The position numbers and the translations under genes are program-made. From VAZQ01 sp963725065 (GTDB taxonomy: Bacteria > Pseudomonadota > Alphaproteobacteria > Rhizobiales > Xanthobacteraceae): a DNA stretch of 64,000 nt. The notes under the pieces are model-generated. The model saw only the letters and a list, made by a program, of their open reading frames with translations. It ran no database searches and was not told the origin of the DNA. The DNA lies in assembly GCA_963725065.1 (NCBI GenBank), contig CAVRXD010000042.1, positions 113,697 through 177,696 on the forward strand, in the 5' to 3' direction. This document shows positions 46,296 through 55,198 of the stretch, piece after piece (the first letter of the stretch is position 1; each line of letters begins with the position of its first letter).

Positions 46296-46901
46296 TCAGG
46301 TTGGAACGATACCGACGCGACCAGTGAAGGGCTTGGCGACGGTCAGCTTGCCCTCGACAATCTTGAGCGGCAGCGCCGCCAAGGAACGGGTCGCAGGGCC
46401 GTCCATGACCGCTGCGGCTTCGCGCGGATTGTAATGCGAATAATGACAGGAGCATTCGAGAATCTGCTGATCCGCCAGCCAGCCGTTCACCTCACAACCC
46501 GCATGCGGACAAATCGCCGAATAGGCAACGACACCTTCGGCCGCACGCTCCTGGGTCGACCCAACCAGCGTCGACGGGTCGAGATGGACCAGCAGGACCT
46601 TGTTGAGGCGCGAGTCCCGGCGAACGGTATTGCTTGCGGGATCCATCGGCCAGGCAAGAACCGGCGGTCCGCCGACCGGAATATCCTTGGCTTCAAGGGC
46701 AACGGGCTTTTCGGCATCAATGGCGACGAGGACATCGCCCTCCTTGGGCCGTTCGCTTGCCGGCTCCGCCCAAGCCGGGATGGCGTCCGCCGCCAGATCC
46801 AATCCCAGGAATGACATCACTGTCAGAAAGGTTCGCCTGGTCGATCGTTCCGCATCGACGCGATCACACCCGCGACCGCTCCCCTCGTCCGGCTCGCTCA
46901 T
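46296..46901 (-). CDS. Tat-exported Rieske [2Fe-2S] protein
   Basis: 201 residues from the ATG at 46901 (AGGAG seven bases upstream). Twin-arginine signal STRRTFLTVMSFLGL. Cluster motifs CPHAGCEV and CSCHYSHY provide the two Cys and two His ligands plus the extra disulfide pair. The spacing resembles the small subunit of arsenite oxidase more than the bc1 Rieske protein. No cytochrome b or c1 gene adjoins, so it is not part of a bc1 operon. Inferred role: electron carrier for the PQQ dehydrogenase next to it. Confidence 0.87.
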   Translation of the reverse strand: MSEPDEGSGRGCDRVDAERSTRRTFLTVMSFLGLDLAADAIPAWAEPASERPKEGDVLVAIDAEKPVALEAKDIPVGGPPVLAWPMDPASNTVRRDSRLNKVLLVHLDPSTLVGSTQERAAEGVVAYSAICPHAGCEVNGWLADQQILECSCHYSHYNPREAAAVMDGPATRSLAALPLKIVEGKLTVAKPFTGRVGIVPT

Positions 46902-47127
46902 GATCTCGCTCCTGCGCCGCAACTGGATGCGCGTGACGTCCGGTAGATGGCGGCACACGGACGAGGCCAACCGGGCCGTCTACTCCGTGTCGAAGATCGC
47001 CGATGACGACAGTCAAGCCCGCCGGTCGGCAAACTTCAAGCCGACTGCCTGCCTCCCGCGGCGACCATTGTCACCCCAGGGCCCCGCGAGCTAGTCTCGA
47101 TCAACAAGAGAACTCAGGGAGGCGGCC

Positions 47128-48864
47128 GTGACGATTTCATTCAACGTCTGCAATTTGCGTTTTCGCCGTGCCGGGACGGCCGGCGCCCTCGCCGTGTTTG
47201 GCTGCGCGGCGCTGGCCACGGGCGTCCCGAGCGCGCACGCCGCCGACGTCACCTACGAGCGGCTGCTCAATCCCGAGCCGCAGAACTGGCTGATGAATCA
47301 CCATGACTACAATTCGCAACGGTTCTCGCCGCTCGACAAGATCACCAAGTCGAATGTGAAGGATCTGAAGCTCGCCTTCGCGGTGGCGCTCGGCGGCACC
47401 TCGCCCAACGAATACCTCGAGGCCACGCCGCTGGTCGACGACGGCTTCATGTACATGACCGACGTCTGGGGCGTGGTCTACAAGATCGACGTACGCTCGG
47501 GTACGCAGGGCCGCATCCTGTGGAAGATGGATCCCGGCCAGCAGAAGCCGGATCGCAATCGCGGCGTCGCGCTATGGGGCAATCTGGTCATCTCCGTCAC
47601 CGGTCTGGACGGGCGCGTCATCGGCACCGACAAGGAGACCGGCAAGATCGTGTGGGACACCAACCTGCTCGATCAGGAGGGCATGGAGATCACTGCGGCG
47701 CCGCTCGCGCTCAAGGACGAGGTCATTGTCGGCGGCTCAGGCGGCGACAACGGTGTCCGCTGCTGGCTCGCATCGCTCGATGCCAAGACCGGCAAGCTCA
47801 AATGGAAGACCTTCGCGGTGCCGGCGCCGGGCGAGGCTGGCAGCGAGACCTGGAAAGACAAGGCCAACGCCTGGCAGACCGGCGGCGGCGCATTCTACGT
47901 CACCGGCTCCTACGATCCCGCCACCAACCTGACCTATTGGGGCTCCGGCAATCCCGCGCCGCGCTACAACTCCGCCTACCGGCCCGGCGACAACCTCTTC
48001 ACCAACAGCACGATCGCGTTCGACGCCGCGACCGGCAAGATCACCTGGTACTTCCAGCACACGGCGAACGACAACCGCGATTACGATTCGAGCGGGTCGC
48101 AGATCATCATCGACGGCAAGGTCGCCGGCGAGGATCGCAAGCTCCTGGCGCACGCCAACCGCAACGGCTTCAACTACACGGTCGATCGGCAGAACGGCCA
48201 GTTCCTCAAGGCGGTGCAATATGCCGCCAAGGTCACCTGGACCAAAGGCATCGACCCCAAGACCGGAAAGCCGGTCGACTACGATCCCGCAAAGGACGTG
48301 CAGAACTTCGCATTGCCCTGGAAAGGTGGCACCGACGTGCTCAAGAGTGCCTGTCCGGACGTGCACGGCGGCACCAATTTCTGGCCGCCGGCTTACAGCC
48401 AGAAGACCCGGCTCCTCTACATCGGCGGCAATGAAGGCTGCGCCAACATCACGCCCGACCCGACGGCCCACGTCAAAGGCAAGTTCGGCGGCGGCAACTA
48501 CGTCAACGAGGAGCGCATCACCGGCTCCCTCAGCGTGGTCGACCCGGCCTCGGGCGAGTTCAAGTTGCGCAAGGAACTCCCTTACGGCAACCACAGCGGC
48601 GTGCTCGCGACCGCCGGCGGCATCGTGGTGACCGCGCTGCTCGACGGCACGATCCTAGCCTACGACGACCAGACGCTGGAGGAGCTGTGGAAGATCAACG
48701 TCGGCTCGGGCTTCGTCGCGCCGCCCATGACCTACATGGTCGACGGCAAGCAATACATCGCCATTGCCTCCGGCATCGGCGTGGTCGGCCGGGCCAAGCT
48801 CGCGCGCTCGCCCGAGATGAAGACATTGTCGAACGCCACCGTGCTGTTCGTGTTCGGGCTGTAA
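47128..48864 (+). CDS. PQQ-dependent alcohol dehydrogenase, lanthanide-type, tandem copy 1
   Basis: 578 residues starting at GTG 47128 with GGGAGG upstream. Signal peptide to AHA, then the mature start DVTYERLLNPEPQNWLM shared with copies 2 and 3. Active-site NDNRDYDSSG: catalytic Asp318 and lanthanide-ligand Asp320. Ordinary WDxA or WDxD has Trp before the Asp; here it is Arg. Disulfide-type cysteines are CPDV and EGCANI; adjacent cysteines are absent. Oxidises an alcohol or aldehyde in the periplasm. First of three tandem paralogues; the next begins five bases later. Confidence 0.92.
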   Translation: MTISFNVCNLRFRRAGTAGALAVFGCAALATGVPSAHAADVTYERLLNPEPQNWLMNHHDYNSQRFSPLDKITKSNVKDLKLAFAVALGGTSPNEYLEATPLVDDGFMYMTDVWGVVYKIDVRSGTQGRILWKMDPGQQKPDRNRGVALWGNLVISVTGLDGRVIGTDKETGKIVWDTNLLDQEGMEITAAPLALKDEVIVGGSGGDNGVRCWLASLDAKTGKLKWKTFAVPAPGEAGSETWKDKANAWQTGGGAFYVTGSYDPATNLTYWGSGNPAPRYNSAYRPGDNLFTNSTIAFDAATGKITWYFQHTANDNRDYDSSGSQIIIDGKVAGEDRKLLAHANRNGFNYTVDRQNGQFLKAVQYAAKVTWTKGIDPKTGKPVDYDPAKDVQNFALPWKGGTDVLKSACPDVHGGTNFWPPAYSQKTRLLYIGGNEGCANITPDPTAHVKGKFGGGNYVNEERITGSLSVVDPASGEFKLRKELPYGNHSGVLATAGGIVVTALLDGTILAYDDQTLEELWKINVGSGFVAPPMTYMVDGKQYIAIASGIGVVGRAKLARSPEMKTLSNATVLFVFGL

Positions 48865-48869
48865 TTCGC

Positions 48870-50573
48870 ATGAAGATCAAATCCATCGCGGCTCCGGCCG
48901 CGGTTGCTTGCGCGCTGCTGGCCGCCACGTCGCACACGCGCGCGGCCGACGTCACCTTCGAGCGCCTGCGCAATCCCGAGCCGCACAACTGGCTCATGCA
49001 CCATCGCGACTACGGTGCGCAGCACTTCTCGCCGCTCGACACGATCAACAAGTCGAACGTGAGGAATCTCAAGCTCGCCTTCGCGGTGGCGCTGGGCGGC
49101 ACCTCGGCGAACGAGAATCTCCTGGCGACGCCGCTGGTCGACGACGGCTTTATGTACATGGTCGATGCCTGGGGCGTGGTCTACAAGATCGACCTGCGCT
49201 CGGGCACCATGGGCCGCATCCTGTGGAAGATGGATCCGGGCCAGGAAAAGATCGACCGCAACCGCGGCGTCGCGCTGTGGGGGAATCTCGTCGTCTCCGT
49301 GACCAGCCATGACGGGCGCGTCATCGCGACCGACAAGGAGACCGGCAAGATCGTCTGGGACAGGAACCTGCGCGACCAGCCCGACATGACGCTCAACGCG
49401 GCTCCGCTTGCGCTTGCAGACAAGATCATCATCGGCGCCTCGGGCGGCGACCAGGGCGTGCGCAACTGGCTGGTCGCGCTCGACGCCAAGACCGGCAATG
49501 TGCTGTGGAAGACCTATGCCGTGCCCGCCCCCGGCGAGCCCGGCAGCGAGACCTGGAAGGACAAGCATAATGCCTGGCAGACCGGCGGCGGCGCCTTCTA
49601 CGTCACCGGCTCCTACGACCCCGACACCAACATCACTTATTGGGGCGCGGGCAACCCAGCGCCGAAATACAATTCGTCCTACCGGCCCGGCGACAATCTC
49701 TACACCAACAGCGCGCTCGCGATCGACGCGGCGACCGGCAAGATCCGCTGGTACCATCAGTACACGCCCAACGACACGATGGACTACGACGAGAGCGGCA
49801 GCCACATCCTCATCGACACGAAGGTGAACGGCGAGGATCGCAAGATCGTGACGAGAGCCGCGCGCAACGGCTTCGCCTACAGCTTCGATCGCTTGAGCGG
49901 CCAGTTCCTCAAGGCGACGCCCTACGTGTCGAAGGTGACCTGGACCAGGGGCATCGACCCGAAGACCGGCAAGCCGCTCGACTACGATCCGGCCAAAGAC
50001 CTCCAGACCTATGCCGATCCGATCGGCAAGATCCTGACCGGCGCAACGGGCAGCTTCTGTCCGGGCGTGCCGGGCGGCAACAATTTCTGGTCGGCGGCCT
50101 ACAGCCGCAGGACCTCTCTCCTCTACATCCCGGAGCTCGAGGCCTGCACGTCGGTGACGCGCGACCAGACCGCCCACGTCCGCGGGCGCTTCGACGGCGG
50201 CAAGTTCGCCTATGACGGCCGCGGCTTGAGCGGCCTCGTCGTGCTCGATCCCGCCACCGGCGAGGTCAAGAAACGCAAGGAGATGCCTTATCCGAACGCG
50301 GCTGGCGCGCTCGCGACCGCCGGCGGCCTGATCGTGACCGCGCTGCTCGACGGCACCATCGTCGCCCTCGATGACGAGACGCTGGAGGAGCTGTGGAGCA
50401 TCAATGTCGGCACCGGCATCAATGCCCATCCCATCACCTATGCGGTCGACGGCAAGCAGTACATCGCAATCGCCACCGGCCTCACGCGCAACCAGATCGG
50501 CCGGATCGCCAATTCGCCGGAATTGAAGAACCTGGCCAAGAACGCGACCCTACTGTTCGTGTTCGGCTTGTAA
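48870..50573 (+). CDS. PQQ-dependent alcohol dehydrogenase, lanthanide-type, tandem copy 2
   Basis: 567 residues. The ATG at 48870 follows the stop of copy 1 by five bases, so translation is probably coupled. Signal peptide ends near HTRAAD; mature start DVTFERLRNPEPHNWLM. Active site NDTMDYDESG with Asp305 and Asp307. Conserved segments FCPGVPGGNNFW and EACTSV carry the two cysteines. Three-residue motif RPGDNLYTNS in the PQQ region. Close to copy 3 but clearly diverged, so substrates may differ. Confidence 0.93.
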   Translation: MKIKSIAAPAAVACALLAATSHTRAADVTFERLRNPEPHNWLMHHRDYGAQHFSPLDTINKSNVRNLKLAFAVALGGTSANENLLATPLVDDGFMYMVDAWGVVYKIDLRSGTMGRILWKMDPGQEKIDRNRGVALWGNLVVSVTSHDGRVIATDKETGKIVWDRNLRDQPDMTLNAAPLALADKIIIGASGGDQGVRNWLVALDAKTGNVLWKTYAVPAPGEPGSETWKDKHNAWQTGGGAFYVTGSYDPDTNITYWGAGNPAPKYNSSYRPGDNLYTNSALAIDAATGKIRWYHQYTPNDTMDYDESGSHILIDTKVNGEDRKIVTRAARNGFAYSFDRLSGQFLKATPYVSKVTWTRGIDPKTGKPLDYDPAKDLQTYADPIGKILTGATGSFCPGVPGGNNFWSAAYSRRTSLLYIPELEACTSVTRDQTAHVRGRFDGGKFAYDGRGLSGLVVLDPATGEVKKRKEMPYPNAAGALATAGGLIVTALLDGTIVALDDETLEELWSINVGTGINAHPITYAVDGKQYIAIATGLTRNQIGRIANSPELKNLAKNATLLFVFGL

Positions 50574-50584
50574 CTCGCCGCGCT

Positions 50585-50684
50585 GTCATCCCCGCGCACG
50601 CAGGGATCCAGCATTCGAGAGGCCGTCGTGCGAGGCACCATGGGTCCCCGCTTTCGCGCGCACGACAAGTCGTGATCGGATGAC
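50585..50684. repeat. GTCATCCCCGCG-type dispersed inverted repeat
   Basis: About 100 bases bounded by GTCATC and GATGAC, with internal CGCACGCAGGGATCC and GGTCCCCGCTTTCGCG. This matches the pattern of short palindromic repeats common in GC-rich proteobacterial intergenic DNA. It separates tandem copies 2 and 3 of the PQQ dehydrogenases. Confidence 0.55.
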
Positions 50685-50718
50685 GAGACAAAATCGAATT
50701 TGGGATAGGGAGACAATA

Positions 50719-52420
50719 ATGAACCTGAAATCCACGGCCGTCCTGACCGCGCTTGCCGGTGCCCTGCTGGCGAGCACGGCCCCGCTGTACGCGGCTGATG
50801 TGACGTTCGAGCGGCTGCTCAATCCCGAGCCGCACAACTGGCTGATGGTTCATCACGACTACGGTGCGCAGCGCTTCTCCAAGCTCGAGACGATCAACAA
50901 GTCGAACGTCAAGAACATGAAGTTGCTGTTCGCCGTCGCGATCGGCGGGACATCGCCCAACGAGGCGCTGGAGGCGACGCCGCTGGTCGAGGATGGCTTC
51001 ATGTATGTCGTCGACGGCTGGGGCGCGGTCTACAAGATCGACGTTCGCTCCGGCACTCAGGGTCGCATCCTGTGGAAGATGGATCCGGGCCAGGAGAAAT
51101 ACGGCCGCATCCGCGGCGTCGCGCTGTGGGGCAACCTCGTCATCTCGACCACCGGCAAGGACGGGCGCGTCATCGCGACCGACAAGGAGAGCTGGCAAGA
51201 TCGTCTGGGACAAGAATTTGCACGATCAGCCGGAAGTCGAGTTGTCCTCGGCGCCGCTCGCGCTCAAGGACGACATCATCGTCGGCGCCTCCGGCGGCGA
51301 CCAGGGCGTGCGCGACTGGATCGTCTCGCTCGATCCGAAAACCGGCAACTTGAAATGGAAGACCTTCGCCATCCCAGCGCCCGGCGAGCCCGGCAGCGAA
51401 ACCTGGAAGGACAAGAACAACGCCTGGCAGACCGGTGGCGGCGCGTTCTACGTCACCGGATCCTATGATCCGCAGACCAACCTGACCTATTGGGGATCGG
51501 GCAATCCCGTGCCGGGCTACGATGCTTCGTACCGGCCGGGGGACAACCTCTTCACCAACAGCGCGATCGCGTTCAATGTCGCGAACGGCAAGATGGAGTG
51601 GTACTTCCAGTACACGCCGAACGACAGCCGCGACTATGACGAAACGGGCACGCACATCCTCATCGACACCAAGGTGAATGGAGAGGACCGCAAGATCCTC
51701 ACCCATCCCGGCCGAAACGGTTTCAACTACACCTTCGACCGGCTGAACGGCCAGTTTCTCAAAGCCGGGCAGTATGTCGGCAAGGTCACCTGGACCAAGG
51801 GGATTGATCCGAAGACCGGCAAGCCGGTCGACTACGACCCGAGCAAGGACCTTCAGATCTACGCCGAGCCGGCGAACGTGAACTCTGACAAGGTGACGCG
51901 ACGGGTGTGCCCCGACCAGTCCGGCGGCAACAACTACTGGCCACCGTCCTACAGCCCCAAGACCGGGACGCTCTACATTCCGAGCGTCGAAGGCTGCTCC
52001 GACATCACGCCCGATCACAGCGCGCACGTGAAAGGAAAATTCGCCGGCGGCACCTATGTCAACCCGGAGCGGCTCACCAGCAGCATCGTGATGGTTGATC
52101 CCGCCACCGGCGAGCAGAAATCGCGCAAGGACCTGCCGTATCCCAACTCCGCCGGCGTGCTGACCACTGCCGGCGGCATCGTGGTCACGGCGCTGCTCGA
52201 CGGCACCATCGTCGCGCTCGACGACCAGACGCTCGAGGAACTGTGGAAGGTCAACGTCGGCACCGGCTTCAACGCGCCGCCGATGACCTACTCGGTCGAC
52301 GGCAAGCAATATATCGCGATCGCCTCCGGCCTGTGGCGAAATGCCAAGAGCAAGCTTGCCCGCTCGCCCGAGATGCGAACGGCATCGCAGGCGACCGTGA
52401 TCTGGGTGTTCGGGATGTAG
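50719..52420 (+). CDS. PQQ-dependent alcohol dehydrogenase, lanthanide-type, tandem copy 3, frameshifted
   Basis: Composite of about 566 residues from the ATG at 50719 (AGGGAG seven bases upstream). Signal peptide ends LYAAD. An extra G at 51191 breaks the frame; without it the conserved ATDKETGKIVWDKN reads through as in copies 1 and 2. Active site NDSRDYDETG keeps the Asp-x-Asp pair; CPDQ and EGCSDI give the two cysteines; no adjacent cysteines. A dispersed repeat lies just upstream, so it may have its own promoter. Confidence 0.92.
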
Positions 52421-52456
52421 GGAACGACCTTTAGATCAGCACGATCGAGCGCAAAC

Positions 52457-53167
52457 TCACTTCGTCAGCTCGAACCGCACGTAGCTTTCGAACTGCCCTT
52501 CGGTCTCCCGGTCGGTGCGGGGGTCGTACTGGCTCTGGCCTTTCTTTCGCAGATAGCGCGTCTGGAGTGTCGCAACCCCGACCCCGTCGATGGTCTTGCG
52601 GCAGTCCTGCTTCACAAATGTGCGGATCACCGGCGTTTCGCTGTCGGCGGGAGGATGGTCGACGCAGTCCCAGCCGTCGCGGCCGAAGCGCGCGGTGATG
52701 AAATTGCGCAACGCGTAGGCCTCTTCGCGCCGGCGCGAAGGATCGCGTGGATCGCTGACGATCCGTGTCCCGACGAGCACGCCCGCGGCGTCGAACAGCG
52801 CCGAGAGCACCACCGGAAAGCCGTAGACCTTGGTGCCGGAGAACTGCTCGACCTCGGTGCTGAAATTGTTGGCCTTGGCCCAATATTCCAGTTCGTCGTC
52901 GTAGCGGAAATAGACCTCGTAGCGGCCATCGGGCTCCGCGCGGCAGCGACGGAATTCCCGCCAACTTGGGAGCGGCGCTCCGGGCGGACCGCCGTTCGAG
53001 CCGCAGGCATATTCGGCAAAGCTATCGGGCAACGCCTCGGCCGCGCCGCCGAGCTTGAGGTCCCACACCTCGGCCCGCGTCGGCCGCTCCTGCGCGGCAG
53101 CCACCGGCGGGCACCCCAGGAAGGGAACGAAGACGCCGGCCAGGACCGCAAGCAACAGCTGGCGCAT
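52457..53167 (-). CDS. exported protein of unknown function in the PQQ dehydrogenase locus
   Basis: 236 residues with signal peptide (LLLAVLAGVFVPFLGCPPVAAAQ). The mature part has four cysteines (YACGSN, RRCRAE, WDCVD, QDCRK) that could form two disulfides, plus ARFGRDGWDC and a C-terminal FESYVRFELTK. No family was recognised. It faces away from the cytochrome gene (divergent, about 115 bases between starts) and converges with copy 3 of the dehydrogenases. No clear ribosome site precedes the chosen start. Possibly a periplasmic accessory protein for alcohol oxidation, by context only. Confidence 0.7.
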   Translation of the reverse strand: MRQLLLAVLAGVFVPFLGCPPVAAAQERPTRAEVWDLKLGGAAEALPDSFAEYACGSNGGPPGAPLPSWREFRRCRAEPDGRYEVYFRYDDELEYWAKANNFSTEVEQFSGTKVYGFPVVLSALFDAAGVLVGTRIVSDPRDPSRRREEAYALRNFITARFGRDGWDCVDHPPADSETPVIRTFVKQDCRKTIDGVGVATLQTRYLRKKGQSQYDPRTDRETEGQFESYVRFELTK

Positions 53168-53281
53168 CACGGTCGGCGGGCCGGACGAGGACGGAGGCGA
53201 TGCATGCCCGGCATGATATATGAGCCCCGGCCCGGCGAACACGTGCCCGGTGACGGCCGCGATCCCCACCACGAGGAGAGA

Positions 53282-53797
53282 ATGAATCCCACGTCCCACC
53301 CGCGCTGCACCGCGCTCATCGCCACTGCCGCGCTCATGGCCGCGATTACCGCGGCGGCGGCGCAGCCGGCCGATCCCACCGCCTACGGACGGCGGATCTA
53401 TCTCGACAAGGCGCAATGCTCGTTCTGCCATGGCTGGGCCGCCGACGGCGCGGGCGAGCCGCAGTCCAACGGCGGCGCCGCGAACCTGCGGCAAAGCTTC
53501 TTGAACCGCGATCAGCTCATCGAGGTGATCATGTGTGGCAGACCCGGGACGCCGATGCCCCATTACGACGAGCTCGCCTACACGGACAAGCGTTGCTATG
53601 GCGTGACCGAGGCGGAGCTCGGGACGCAACGGCCCTCCCCGCCTCCAACCACGACGCTGCAGAAGCGCGAAATCGAGGCGGTCGCGGATTATCTGCTCGC
53701 CAAGGTGATCAATCGCGGACCGGTCACGCGGGAGGAATGCGAGGAGAGGTTCGGGCAAGGCGCCCGTTCCTGCGGCCAGTATCCGAACAAGCCGTAG
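53282..53797 (+). CDS. exported c-type cytochrome, likely electron acceptor for PQQ dehydrogenases
   Basis: 171 residues from the ATG at 53282, just after GAGGAGAG. Signal peptide ending near AAAAQ. Heme motif CSFCH, and a candidate axial methionine in GTPMPHYDEL. Two further cysteines, in KRCYGV and REECEE, and a final one in RSCGQY. Analogous to XoxG-type cytochromes that take electrons from lanthanide dehydrogenases. 861 bases separate it from copy 3, with the unknown exported gene on the other strand between. Confidence 0.9.
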   Translation: MNPTSHPRCTALIATAALMAAITAAAAQPADPTAYGRRIYLDKAQCSFCHGWAADGAGEPQSNGGAANLRQSFLNRDQLIEVIMCGRPGTPMPHYDELAYTDKRCYGVTEAELGTQRPSPPPTTTLQKREIEAVADYLLAKVINRGPVTREECEERFGQGARSCGQYPNKP

Positions 53798-53828
53798 CCG
53801 GTGGCCGCCGGAGCGTCACCGATCCCAT

Positions 53829-54464
53829 TCAGCTGTTCGGCGCCGTGGCTGCCGGCGGGCCGAGCTTCTGCGTCAGCCGCCACTCCAGCATCTGCAGGCG
53901 GTCCTGGCCCCAGAACAGCTCGCCATCGAACACGTAGGCGGGTGCGCCGAAGACGCCGATGGCCATGGCTTCGTCGGTGTTCGCCTGGTACTCGGCCTTG
54001 ACCGCCTCGTCCTCGGTCGCTGCCAGCAACGCCTTTCCGTCCATGCCGTTTTCGGTGGCGATCGCGGCCAGCGTCTCATGGTCGGCGATATTTCGCTCCT
54101 CGACCCAGACCGCGCGCAGCAGCGCGTAGCTCAGCCGGCTCCAGTCGAGCCCCTGCCGCATCGCGGCGATCGCGAGGTAGCAGGCGCGCCGGTCGGCGAC
54201 GGGATGAAACGCCGGCTCGACGTTGCACGGGATGCCCAAATACTCCCGCCAGCGCCGCAGTTCCTGGTGGCGATAGGCCTGCCGCTGCTTCGCGCGCTCG
54301 CGCAGGGGCAGCCCCCCGGACACCGACCACACCTTCAACAGATCCATGGGCTTGTGGTTGATGGTCAGGCCGAAGCGGCGGCACAGATCCAGGAACCGCA
54401 GGTGGCCGAGATACGTCCACGGCGACGACATGGAATCGAAATAGTCGATGGATTTTTCAGTCAT
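53829..54464 (-). CDS. DsbA-fold 2-hydroxychromene-2-carboxylate isomerase-like protein
   Basis: 211 residues. GST-kappa/HCCA isomerase features: YFDSMSSPWTYLGHLRF at the N-terminus with the glutathione-contacting serine, and GVFGAPAYVFDGELFWGQDRLQMLEW near the end. In naphthalene and related pathways this enzyme isomerises a ring-opened aromatic acid using glutathione. The ATG overlaps the livF stop (ATGA), so it is translationally coupled to the Liv transporter. The link suggests uptake and breakdown of an aromatic acid; other glutathione-dependent roles are possible. Confidence 0.88.
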   Translation of the reverse strand: MTEKSIDYFDSMSSPWTYLGHLRFLDLCRRFGLTINHKPMDLLKVWSVSGGLPLRERAKQRQAYRHQELRRWREYLGIPCNVEPAFHPVADRRACYLAIAAMRQGLDWSRLSYALLRAVWVEERNIADHETLAAIATENGMDGKALLAATEDEAVKAEYQANTDEAMAIGVFGAPAYVFDGELFWGQDRLQMLEWRLTQKLGPPAATAPNS

Positions 54465-55198
54465 TGTGCAACCCCGGCAACCGGCGCGACCCCGAGATAG
54501 GCTTCCCTGATGACAGGGTTGTCCGCAAGGCTTTTCGACGGACCGTTCAGGGTGACACGACCTGAGACCATCACGAACGCCTGGTGCGACAGGTCGAGCG
54601 CGGTGAGCACGTCCTGCTCCACCACCAGCATCGAGAGCCCGGTCGCGTTGATCTTCAACAGCGCGGCGCTGAGCTCTTCTACGATCCGCGGCGCCAGGCC
54701 GAGCGACAATTCGTCGATCATCAGGAGCCGCGGCGCCGCCATCAGCCCGCGCGCGATCGCGCACATCTGCTGTTCGCCGCCGGAGAGCGTCGACGCGTCC
54801 TGCAGGCGGCGCTCGTACAGGCGCGGGAACAGCCCGAAGACGAAATCGAGATCGCGGCGGATGGCGGGCGTGCCGTCGCGGCGGTGGTAGGCGCCCATCA
54901 GCAGGTTGTCACGCACGTTCATCGCCGCGAACAGCCGCCGCCCTTCCGGCACGTGGATGATGCCCGTCGCCACGACCTGATCGGGAGGAAGCCCGCCGAT
55001 GTCGGCATCGCCCAGCGTGATGCGCCCGCTGCGCGTCGGTAGCAGCCCGGATATGGTGCGCAACAGCGTGCTCTTGCCCACCCCGTTCGAACCGATGAGG
55101 GCTACGATCTCGCCGGGTTCCACGCGCAGATCGATACCCCACAGCACCTGGACGTCGCCGTATCCGGCGGTGACGTTCTCGACCGACAGCAGGCTCAT
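54461..55198 (-). CDS. livF: ABC transporter ATP-binding protein LivF
   Basis: 245 residues. Walker A GSNGVGKST, signature LSGGEQQMCA, Walker B LLMIDELSLGLAP and VVEQDVL as the switch region. ATGA overlaps with livG upstream and with the isomerase gene downstream. Partner of LivG in the second Liv system of the window. Confidence 0.93.
   Translation of the reverse strand: MSLLSVENVTAGYGDVQVLWGIDLRVEPGEIVALIGSNGVGKSTLLRTISGLLPTRSGRITLGDADIGGLPPDQVVATGIIHVPEGRRLFAAMNVRDNLLMGAYHRRDGTPAIRRDLDFVFGLFPRLYERRLQDASTLSGGEQQMCAIARGLMAAPRLLMIDELSLGLAPRIVEELSAALLKINATGLSMLVVEQDVLTALDLSHQAFVMVSGRVTLNGPSKSLADNPVIREAYLGVAPVAGVAQ

Noticed and set aside
46296..46901. Rieske gene as part of a cytochrome bc1 complex or arsenite oxidase
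   Set aside because: No cytochrome b/c1 or molybdopterin subunit gene is adjacent on either side.
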